Origin: an uncultured Prevotella sp.
GTDB lineage: Bacteria > Bacteroidota > Bacteroidia > Bacteroidales > Bacteroidaceae
Assembly: GCA_902495455.1 (NCBI GenBank)
Contig: CABUXJ010000031.1
Location: forward strand, 1-26,082
Length of the DNA: 26,082 nt
Reading direction: 5' to 3'
The notes beneath the pieces were generated by a model that did no database searches, was not told where the DNA came from, and was given only the letters and a program-made list of their open reading frames with translations. Position 1 is the first letter of the stretch, and each line of letters begins with the position of its first letter. The translations under genes were made by a program, and so were the position numbers. Below are positions 14,939-21,821 of the stretch, in pieces.

Positions 14939-15802
14939 ATGAACATACTGCTACTTTGCTTCGGCAACAACACCGCACTCCACATACAGACCTACTTCGC
15001 CATTCTTACCATATTGAAGTATAAGAATGAAGACGACACCGTGACCATCTATACCGACCATCCCGAGTATTACAAGCGGTTGAAGCATCACATCCGTTTC
15101 GTCGTCCTTAGTAAAGAGGATATTGACAACATGATTGAAGGTACGGGATACATATTCCTCGTGAAGATAAAGGCGGTGATGGAGAGCGCTAAAGCCAACC
15201 CCGACAAACATCTGCTCTTCATCGACTGCGACACATGCTTCTATTGCAAGATGGACGAGATAAGGGCTTTGCTTGACAACGGCCAGGGCGTGATGTACAA
15301 CGACGAAGGCCATCCCTCGCAGATGAAGGGCAAGTCGCTGCGGATGTGGAATGTCATCAAGGGCATGAACATCGGCGACACCGGCTCCCGCCTGTCCATG
15401 AAGCACAACATGTGGAATTCCGGTGTGATTGGCATACCAAAAGAAAAGCTCAACGACGTGTTGCCGTTGGCATTGGATCTGTGCAACATGATATTGCGGA
15501 CGGACGGCATCTGCTTTATCGCCGAGCAATATTCGTTTTCTGTTGCGATGGCCGAACACCTCACGTTGCATCCCGCCACACCGTGGGTGGGCCACTACTG
15601 GGGCAACAAGGATGGCTGGACGGCCTATATCTCCGACTTTCTCGTACGATCTCATGTCAACGGCTGGACTGTTGATGATGAGATCGGACATATCGACACA
15701 GAGGCCTGTTCCCGATTGCCTCTCCGCATAAAGAAGCCGAAGATGAACCGTCGTCTTGTCAATCTTGCCAACCGCCTGTTTCCTAACAAAATATTCAAGT
15801 GA
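14939..15802 (+). CDS. Probable glycosyltransferase (DxD type)
   Basis: The protein has 287 residues. The N-terminus MNILLLCFGNNTALHIQTYF is followed by LLFIDCDTCFY, with the DCD motif at 96-98 fitting the metal-binding DxD of GT-A, GT8-like enzymes. Further on come MWNSGVIGIPKEK, a characteristic conserved NSGV segment in such families, and TPWVGHYWGNK. There is no signal peptide. The substrate is not recognised. It lies between the fucosyltransferase-like gene and the cytidylyltransferase, whose start is 5 bases after this stop, indicating an operon and a shared role in surface glycan assembly. Confidence 0.7.
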   Translation: MNILLLCFGNNTALHIQTYFAILTILKYKNEDDTVTIYTDHPEYYKRLKHHIRFVVLSKEDIDNMIEGTGYIFLVKIKAVMESAKANPDKHLLFIDCDTCFYCKMDEIRALLDNGQGVMYNDEGHPSQMKGKSLRMWNVIKGMNIGDTGSRLSMKHNMWNSGVIGIPKEKLNDVLPLALDLCNMILRTDGICFIAEQYSFSVAMAEHLTLHPATPWVGHYWGNKDGWTAYISDFLVRSHVNGWTVDDEIGHIDTEACSRLPLRIKKPKMNRRLVNLANRLFPNKIFK

Positions 15803-15807
15803 CAGCC

Positions 15808-16212
15808 ATGAAGAGAGTTTTTACTGTCGGAGTCTACGATCTGCTTCACATAGGTCATGTCCATTTGTTCCGTCGTGCCCGCAAATTGGGCGATCATCTC
15901 ACGGTCGCCATCCAGGAGTCGGAAGTTGTGACCAAATTCAAGCCCGGGGCAAACCTTGTCTATTCGACCGAAGAGCGGATGTATATGGTCAAGGCCGTGC
16001 GATTTGTCGATGCTGTGGTGCCTTATAGTGACGTCAGTGACATTGTCCATGACGTCAGTTTCGATGTATTTGTCGTCGGTCCGGACCAAAACCACGAGGG
16101 TTTCCTAAAAGCCATACAGTGGTGTCGCGACAACGGTAAAGAGGTTGTCGTTCTGCCACGCACCGAAGGCATCTCCTCGTCGTGGCTCAAGGAGCAGATT
16201 AAAAATATGTAG
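15808..16212 (+). CDS. TagD-like cytidylyltransferase
   Basis: The protein has 134 residues, the size of glycerol-3-phosphate cytidylyltransferase. GVYDLLHIGHVHLFRRA contains the nucleotidyltransferase HxGH motif at 14-17, and RTEGISSSWLKEQI near the C-terminus is the family's RTxGISST-like motif. Such enzymes join CTP to an alcohol phosphate to make CDP-glycerol, CDP-choline or CDP-ethanolamine; some relatives use ATP and heptose phosphate. ATG 15808 was chosen over an overlapping GTG three codons earlier. Across the terminator, on the other strand, lies a LicD-family phosphotransferase, which in other bacteria uses CDP-choline-type donors. A donor-transferase pair is therefore plausible but not proven. 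The exact substrate is open. Confidence 0.85.
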   Translation: MKRVFTVGVYDLLHIGHVHLFRRARKLGDHLTVAIQESEVVTKFKPGANLVYSTEERMYMVKAVRFVDAVVPYSDVSDIVHDVSFDVFVVGPDQNHEGFLKAIQWCRDNGKEVVVLPRTEGISSSWLKEQIKNM

Positions 16213-16214
16213 CT

Positions 16215-16268
16215 GAAATAAAAGAATAGTCCTGCAACCGACCGGTCACAGGACTATTCTTTTATTTC
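16215..16268. terminator. Bidirectional hairpin terminator
   Basis: Perfect 20-base arms (16215-16234 and 16249-16268) flank a 14-base loop, with an A-rich left edge and T-rich right edge. It lies between convergent genes and starts 2 bases after the cytidylyltransferase stop. Its right arm contains the stop codon of the minus-strand GT2 gene. Confidence 0.85.
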
Positions 16269-17035
16269 CCGTTGCGTTTGTTTTCCATCATTTTTGCAAC
16301 CACAACAAACTGATAGAAACTGTTCAGTCCGGCTTTTATCAGTCCGGCACGGCCGTCGCGCCACGCCCCTTTCAGTATGTAGGACTTGAAAAACCTGAAG
16401 GCCGGGCGGCATATCAGCGCCACGAGGCCGTAGTCTTTTCCCGCTTTCTTTATTGCTTCGTTGTCGGTATATTCGTTTGTCTTGTGGAGTATGCTGTGTA
16501 TGGAGTCATTGGCCAGATGCATCATGGCCAGATCGTGGCGTCTGCGCGGTATCTTTTCCACGCGGCCTTTGACCACGGGAAATGTGTGGACGTATGGCGG
16601 CCACACCGTACCTTCGCGAACGAAGAACCGCAGTTGATAGTCCGGGTATGAGAGGTGCATCACTTGTGACATGAACATGCCCTGCCGCGGGATAAACAAG
16701 CCTTGTGGACAGTCCGCATCCTTGATGCGCCGATACAGATATTCTCGCAGTGCGCCCGGTATAATTTCATCTGCGTCGACCACAAGCACCCACGGTGACG
16801 ATGCGCTTTGGATGGCGAAGGTGCGTGCCGGTTCGGCGCTCTTGTGGTCCGCCTTCGGGAACGTCACGATCCGGCAACCGTATTCTGTGGCTATCTCTCT
16901 CGTCGAGTCAGTGCTCTCCATGTCGCACACTACCGTCTCGTCAAAGTCTTTCACGGCCTCCAGCACTTCGCGCAGATGTTCCTCCGCGTTGTAGGTGTTG
17001 ATGACGACCGAGATTCTGTCGTTGCTGTTGTTCAT
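16262..17035 (-). CDS. GT2 glycosyltransferase, WaaE/KdtX-like
   Basis: The protein has 257 residues. The GT2 opening ISVVINTYNAEEHLREVLEA is at 8-27, DMESTDST at 38-45, and the metal-binding VVDADEI at 85-91. The later segments QLRFFVREG and LAMMHLANDSIHSILHKTN resemble the LPS core beta-1,4-glucosyltransferase WaaE type. It acts at the cytoplasmic side of the inner membrane with a nucleotide-sugar donor. Its start overlaps the LicD stop by four bases (ATGA), so translation is probably coupled, and the two proteins likely modify the same glycan. Its stop codon is embedded in the shared terminator hairpin. Confidence 0.88.
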   Translation of the reverse strand: MNNSNDRISVVINTYNAEEHLREVLEAVKDFDETVVCDMESTDSTREIATEYGCRIVTFPKADHKSAEPARTFAIQSASSPWVLVVDADEIIPGALREYLYRRIKDADCPQGLFIPRQGMFMSQVMHLSYPDYQLRFFVREGTVWPPYVHTFPVVKGRVEKIPRRRHDLAMMHLANDSIHSILHKTNEYTDNEAIKKAGKDYGLVALICRPAFRFFKSYILKGAWRDGRAGLIKAGLNSFYQFVVVAKMMENKRNGK

Positions 17036-17862
17036 TCCTTTGCTCCTTTCTCTTTCAGATACTCCCTGTAGGGCTGTTTGAGGTTCAGGTAGTGGAAGTT
17101 GTGGCTTACGCGGTTTTCCTCTTTGGGTATCTGCATGTAGTCACCAAACTCTCTCGTCAGATATTCGTCCGGTTGCTCCACGCCCATGACCGTCTCTCCC
17201 TCAAACTCTATCGGTGTCGGGCGCCCTATCACGGACTTGGGCATCACGCTCGTCATGCCGTCGTTGAGTGCGCTCACCCAGGTGCTCCTATCGTAGGGGT
17301 AGCGGGTCATCACTTTCTTGAACCGTCTCATCGCGCCCTTGTCCGAATAGACCGCCTGAACCAGCCGCGGCAGCCAAGAACTTGGGCCGTGACCGTGTTT
17401 GAACGGGTCGCGCAGGAGGAAGTATATGACCTTTTTGTAGTATTCATACCGCAAGTACTGTATGCGCTGTGCAATGGGTGATGCCGATATGCCGTCCAAC
17501 GGGAATATGTCGATATATACCCCGCCGACATATCTGACGTGGCTGCGCTCTATCAGCGTCGTGCTCGCATCCTGCATCTTGCCTATGCCGCCGAGAAAAC
17601 GCTCGTCGGTCTCATGACAGATGAACTCGTATGGCTCGGGAAACCACTCCTTGGCATGCTTGATGAGCAGTTCGTACTCCGGACGGGGCAGTCCCACGTC
17701 GATGTCGTCGTCCCACGGGATAAATCCCTTGTGGCGCACGGCTCCAAGCATTGTCCCGAACAGCATGTAATAGTGCAAATCGTGTTCCTCGCATATCTTA
17801 TGGAAGGCGAGGAGCATGTCTTTGATGTGGAGCTGCAACTCCCTGATGTTATAGTTTGCCAT
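17032..17862 (-). CDS. LicD-family phosphotransferase
   Basis: The protein has 276 residues from MANYNIRELQLH; an in-frame Met 30 codons upstream would run into the preceding gene. The LicD signature MLFGTMLGAVRHKGFIPWDDDIDVGLP is complete (about 33-59), with the acidic DDDID at 51-55. The family transfers phosphocholine, and in relatives glycerol or ribitol phosphate, from a CDP-linked donor to a sugar. It is best known for decorating LPS or teichoic acid. It lies between the WbbI-like gene (31 bases upstream) and the GT2 gene (4-base overlap) in one minus-strand operon. The nearby TagD-like enzyme is a candidate source of donor. The transferred group cannot be decided from sequence. Confidence 0.92.
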   Translation of the reverse strand: MANYNIRELQLHIKDMLLAFHKICEEHDLHYYMLFGTMLGAVRHKGFIPWDDDIDVGLPRPEYELLIKHAKEWFPEPYEFICHETDERFLGGIGKMQDASTTLIERSHVRYVGGVYIDIFPLDGISASPIAQRIQYLRYEYYKKVIYFLLRDPFKHGHGPSSWLPRLVQAVYSDKGAMRRFKKVMTRYPYDRSTWVSALNDGMTSVMPKSVIGRPTPIEFEGETVMGVEQPDEYLTREFGDYMQIPKEENRVSHNFHYLNLKQPYREYLKEKGAKE

Positions 17863-17893
17863 GATGTTGTCGTGATGTTGTATCTTTCTGTTG

Positions 17894-18913
17894 TCAGTTG
17901 TTCCGGGCGACAATCCTGCGTATCGTGTCGCCGCTTCTGACCGTCTGCGCAAAGTCTCTGACGCGCTCCACCATCGTCCGTCGCTCTTCGTCGGACAGTC
18001 CCGCGATGGTCTTCGCTATCCGGTCGAGCGAGTCGACCGCGATGCCGAGACCGTTGCCGACGATGAAGTCTCGGAGCGACGACTCGCTCCAGACGATTAC
18101 CGGCAGACCAAGTGCAAGATAGAGCGCTATCTTGTGGGATGAGTTGTAGCGGAGATAGTTGCCGATGAGTCCGTTGCAGGTGTCCGTGCGGTCACCGTCC
18201 CAAACGAGTCCCCAGTTGCCTTCCTTCACCTCCGGATGTTCCGGAGAGAAGCTGCCCTTGTAGATGACACTATCGCTGTCCCGGAAGTCGTCGGTGACAT
18301 TGCCGTAGATGTGAAATCTCACGTTGTCGCCGGCTACCTTGTCCAGCTGCTTGACAAACGGACTTTTGGCCATATTACCGGCAAAGACGATTGTCATGTC
18401 ACCCGGGTCTACCCCCTCCCTCATGGGTATGTCGGTGATATAGCCGAACACGTTGAGCACCTCTATCCGCCGTTCGTCGACCCCCTGCCCGACGAGCCAG
18501 CGCTTCATGGCGGGAGTGTGGGCTATGACCATGTCGCAGCGCCGGAGCACGTCCATCTCTTGCGTCGCCAGCTTGCTGTCGCTTGTGCGCAGAGAGTCGA
18601 TGTCGTGGATGATGCAACTCACCTTGGCGCCGGAGGCGAAGAGGTTGGCGTAAAACTCGCGCTTGTTGTTGTGTATCCACGGGAACTGAAAGAAGACCGT
18701 GTCGTCGCGCCGTATCCGCCACTTCAGACTGCCGATGTCGTAGTGACGCTTCATGACGCGATAGAGTCCGATGGGAGAGCGGCTTCCGAAGACAAGCGGC
18801 TCATAACCGCATGATGCGACGATGCGGTCGACATCCCTGCGGGCCTTGTAGATGGCGTATGATGTGCTGTTCTCTTCTATCGTCTGGATGGAGATGCGAC
18901 GTGGTTTTCTCAT
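17894..18913 (-). CDS. Beta-1,6-galactofuranosyltransferase, WbbI-like
   Basis: The protein has 339 residues from MRKPRRISIQTIEENS; an ATG ten codons earlier is in frame but overlaps the promoter region. Recalled E. coli WbbI shares several blocks in the same order: a KAR-D segment near the N-terminus, IIHDIDSLR, CDMVIAHTPAMKRWL, an FAGN strand, then LVWDGDRTDTCNG, IGNYLRYNSSHKIALYLAL and LPVIVWSESSLRDFI. WbbI transfers galactofuranose from UDP-Galf in O-antigen synthesis. The start of glf, which makes UDP-Galf, is present at the right edge of the window, supporting this assignment. It is first in a minus-strand operon with LicD and the WaaE-like GT2, with a TATCTTTG box 28 bases upstream of its start. 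Confidence 0.87.
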   Translation of the reverse strand: MRKPRRISIQTIEENSTSYAIYKARRDVDRIVASCGYEPLVFGSRSPIGLYRVMKRHYDIGSLKWRIRRDDTVFFQFPWIHNNKREFYANLFASGAKVSCIIHDIDSLRTSDSKLATQEMDVLRRCDMVIAHTPAMKRWLVGQGVDERRIEVLNVFGYITDIPMREGVDPGDMTIVFAGNMAKSPFVKQLDKVAGDNVRFHIYGNVTDDFRDSDSVIYKGSFSPEHPEVKEGNWGLVWDGDRTDTCNGLIGNYLRYNSSHKIALYLALGLPVIVWSESSLRDFIVGNGLGIAVDSLDRIAKTIAGLSDEERRTMVERVRDFAQTVRSGDTIRRIVARNN

Positions 18914-18940
18914 ATATACAATTGTTTGTTGTATGTTATG

Positions 18941-18948
18941 CAAAGATA
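18941..18948 (-). promoter_or_regulatory. Promoter -7 box for the WbbI-licD-GT2 operon
   Basis: TATCTTTG is read on the minus strand, 27 bases from the start codon, and matches TAnnTTTG. It forms a divergent pair with the promoter at 19074-19105. The -33 element is weak. Confidence 0.55.
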
Positions 18949-19073
18949 CAACAAATCCGTTTCATAAACGAAAGAAAAGCGAATTTGTTACTGAGAAGCC
19001 TATGGCGCACGGTGCTTGTTGATTATTTAGTTGGTGTCTCAGTATCAAAAAAGCACCGTATCTGTATTGAATT

Positions 19074-19105
19074 TTTGTCCCTCTGTCTAAATTATTGTAT
19101 CTTTG
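19074..19105 (+). promoter_or_regulatory. Promoter for GT2 and the first LTA-synthase-like gene
   Basis: TTTG at 19074-19077, 20 bases, then TATCTTTG at 19098-19105 is a full consensus match, 29 bases before the start codon. Its -7 box is the same eight bases as the divergent promoter at 18941-18948. Confidence 0.7.
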
Positions 19106-19134
19106 CAACGTTGAAACAATACTCTCTATTTGAT

Positions 19135-19869
19135 ATGGCAAAAACCCCGAAAGTCAGCGTGATCACCGTGTGCCGGAATGTGGCGGACGCACTCGAAAAG
19201 ACATTGCGGAACGTCGCGCGGCAGGACTACACGGACATGGAGGTCGTCGTCGTCGACGGCGCGTCGACGGACAGGACGGCGGACGTCCTCAGAGACATGG
19301 GCGACGTGGTGGACAAGAGCGTGTCGGAACTGGACGGGGGCATATATGACGCGATGAACAAGGGTGTCGCGATGGCCGCGGGAGAATATTGCATCTTCAT
19401 GAACGCCGGCGACGAGTTTGCCGCGACCGACACCCTCTCGCGCGTCTTCAGCTCCAATCGCGACGCTGACATCATCTACGGTGACGTTGTCAAGACCGGC
19501 CGCGACGGGCTGCCGTATGTCAAACCAGCCGAACCGGCCCACAACGCCCACCGCATGTTCTTCTGTCATCAGAGTTCGTTAGTGAGGACGGAATGTCTGC
19601 GACGACAGCCGTTCGACACACGATACACGATGTCGGCCGACTTCAAGTTCTTCAAGCAGATGTGGAAAGAGGGCCGCACGTTTCTCCGGCTCGACTTCCC
19701 CGTGGCCCTCTTTGACACGGGAGGCATCTCCAACACACGCCGTGCAGACGGCATCCGACAGAATGTCGCCATCATCAAGGAACTCGACGGCCCCGTCGAC
19801 AGACTGCGGCTGTTGCCACGGCTTTACTTCGTGCTGCTGATGCTCCGGTTGAAATCCGGCCGCAAATAA
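19135..19869 (+). CDS. GT2 glycosyltransferase, WcaE/WcaA-like
   Basis: The protein has 244 residues from MAKTPKVSVITVCRN; the frame is open far upstream, but ATG 19135 sits correctly behind the promoter. The GT2 features are VSVITVCRNVADALEKTL (7-24), VVVVDGASTDRT (37-48), and FMNAGDEFA (88-96), where NAGDE replaces the usual DxD. This NAGDE form is common in GT2 enzymes of the colanic acid WcaE type. The later FCHQSSLVR and MSADFKFFKQM are also typical of that subgroup. It is cytoplasmic; the sugar is unknown. The LTA-synthase-like gene starts 16 bases downstream, so the two form an operon. Confidence 0.9.
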   Translation: MAKTPKVSVITVCRNVADALEKTLRNVARQDYTDMEVVVVDGASTDRTADVLRDMGDVVDKSVSELDGGIYDAMNKGVAMAAGEYCIFMNAGDEFAATDTLSRVFSSNRDADIIYGDVVKTGRDGLPYVKPAEPAHNAHRMFFCHQSSLVRTECLRRQPFDTRYTMSADFKFFKQMWKEGRTFLRLDFPVALFDTGGISNTRRADGIRQNVAIIKELDGPVDRLRLLPRLYFVLLMLRLKSGRK

Positions 19870-19885
19870 ACCAAACCATAAGATA

Positions 19886-21715
19886 ATGAAAACAAGGATA
19901 ACATATCTCGTCAGACTGTACATACTGCTGGTAGTGTCTTTTGTCCTCCAGAAGCCGATGTTCATGCTGGCCACCGCACCCGAAAACTCCACTTACGGCA
20001 TGGGCGACGCGCTCGACGTCATGCTCCACGGGCTGCTGCTCGACATTCCCGTCACGGGCTATCTCATATCCCTGCCCCTGCTCGCGGTCATGGCGACATG
20101 CTGGCTGCATGTCGGTGTGCGGCTGCGCCGATGGCTGACACCTTATTATATTGTGATAGCCGTAGTCACGGCGATATGTTTTGTCGTCGACACATCGCTG
20201 TATCCATTCTGGAAGTTCAAGCTCGACGCCACCATATTCTATTATACGGACTCCCCCGAGGAGGCACTGGCAAGTGTTTCGACGGGCTATGTCGTGCTGC
20301 GCGTGGCGGTCACGCTGCTCTACGCCGGCGTGCTCTTCGCCTGCATGCGGGCGGTGACGCCAAAGACCATCGCCCCGATCGGGAAGACCAAGGAGAATAC
20401 AGGTACCACGCTCGCACTCGTCGCCATCATCGTCCCGCTGGCCATATCCATCCGCGGAGGCCTCGGCGAGTCAACGACAAACATCGGAAAGGTCTACTTC
20501 AGCGAGGAGGAATATCTCAACCATTCGGCCGTCAACCCATGTTTCAGCCTGCTGTATTCGGTAGGCAAGGCGGAAAACTACGCAGACGAATTCAATTATT
20601 TCGACGAACAGCGACGCGCGACACTGTTCAACGGTCTTTATCCGGCGACACCGACCGACACCGTGTCGCTGCTCAACACCACGCGCCCCAACATCATCAT
20701 CATACTCATGGAGAGCTTCGGCGGACAGATCGTCGAAGCCGTCGGCGGACGGCCTGACATCACACCCTGCTACAACCGGCTGGCGCGGGAGGGCGTCATG
20801 TTCTCCAACTGCTACTCCAACAGCTACCGCACCGACCGTGGCATGATTGCAGCGCTGAGCGGTTATCTCGCTTTCCCTACCCTCTCGGTGATGAAACTGC
20901 CGGTGAAGAGCCGCACGCTGCCATGTATCGCGGCCAGCCTCAACGCCAACGGTTATAAAAGCACGTTCCTCTATGGCGGCGACATCAACTTCACCAACAT
21001 GCAGAGCTATCTGCGTACGGGCGGCTACGGAACGATAGTGAGCGACGTCGACTTCTCCGAAAGCGAAAAGAAGGACAACCCGTGGGGCGCAAACGACGAC
21101 GTGACGTTCGACCGTCTCTACGACATCGTCGCTTCACAGAGACACGCGCCGTGGCATGTAGGCTTTCTCACGCTCAGCAGCCACGAACCCTTTGAGGTGC
21201 CATACAAGCGTTTGGACGAACAGATACCCAACGCTTTCGCGTTCACCGACGACTGTCTGGGACGCTTTGTCGAGCGCATGAAGCGGACCGAGATGTGGCG
21301 CGACCTGCTCATCGTGTGCATCCCGGACCACGGTTTTCAGTATCCCGGCGACATCACCCACGAGCAACACCATCACAACACGATGTTGTGGGTGGGCGGC
21401 GCCGTGAGAAACCCGCGGCTCGTGACCACGCTGATGAACCAAAGCGACCTGGCCGCGACGCTCCTCGGACAGCTCCACATCGACCACAGCCGGTATGAGT
21501 TCAGCCGCGACGTGTTCAGCCGCGAATACACTTACCCGTTTGCGACATTCTCTTTCCGCGAGGGCGTGGCCTTTGTGGACAGCACGGGACACACCGTCTA
21601 CGGAATCAACAACGACCGGCCGATAGAGGACACGACAAACGAGGCCTCACCCGCACGTACGGACAAGGCCAAAGCGATATTGCAAAGTATTTATGACGAC
21701 TTGGGAAGACGGTGA
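19886..21715 (+). CDS. LTA-synthase-family membrane sulfatase-fold enzyme (Thr form)
   Basis: The protein has 609 residues. Four to five hydrophobic segments in roughly the first 200 residues are followed by a large extracytoplasmic domain. Metal and nucleophile positions of the LtaS/OpgB sulfatase superfamily can be placed: Glu276 in ILMESFGG, the likely nucleophile Thr316 in NSYRTDRG, and Asp481-His482 in CIPDHGF. Characterised members transfer phosphoglycerol from phosphatidylglycerol to teichoic acid or periplasmic glucans, and related enzymes add phosphoethanolamine. In a Gram-negative the acceptor is probably an envelope glycan or lipid; this is inference. It follows the GT2 gene by 16 bases. 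The stop codon lies within a terminator hairpin, and a second family member faces it on the other strand. Confidence 0.9.
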   Translation: MKTRITYLVRLYILLVVSFVLQKPMFMLATAPENSTYGMGDALDVMLHGLLLDIPVTGYLISLPLLAVMATCWLHVGVRLRRWLTPYYIVIAVVTAICFVVDTSLYPFWKFKLDATIFYYTDSPEEALASVSTGYVVLRVAVTLLYAGVLFACMRAVTPKTIAPIGKTKENTGTTLALVAIIVPLAISIRGGLGESTTNIGKVYFSEEEYLNHSAVNPCFSLLYSVGKAENYADEFNYFDEQRRATLFNGLYPATPTDTVSLLNTTRPNIIIILMESFGGQIVEAVGGRPDITPCYNRLAREGVMFSNCYSNSYRTDRGMIAALSGYLAFPTLSVMKLPVKSRTLPCIAASLNANGYKSTFLYGGDINFTNMQSYLRTGGYGTIVSDVDFSESEKKDNPWGANDDVTFDRLYDIVASQRHAPWHVGFLTLSSHEPFEVPYKRLDEQIPNAFAFTDDCLGRFVERMKRTEMWRDLLIVCIPDHGFQYPGDITHEQHHHNTMLWVGGAVRNPRLVTTLMNQSDLAATLLGQLHIDHSRYEFSRDVFSREYTYPFATFSFREGVAFVDSTGHTVYGINNDRPIEDTTNEASPARTDKAKAILQSIYDDLGRR

Positions 21716-21741
21716 CAACAGTATGTCAGCCGTCTTCCCAA
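21701..21741 (+). terminator. Hairpin terminator overlapping the stop codon
   Basis: TTGGGAAGACGG (21701-21712) pairs perfectly with 21730-21741, and the stem extends inward through TGACA/TGTCA with one bulged base. The stop codon TGA is inside the stem. No strong T-run follows, so efficiency is uncertain. It sits between the two convergent LTA-synthase-like genes. Confidence 0.6.
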
Positions 21742-21821
21742 ATGAAACCGGTGTTTTGAAACGCAAATCGTAGCGAAAAATATGTCCCTACTGTTTGCGC
21801 GCTATTACCATCATCACCCCA

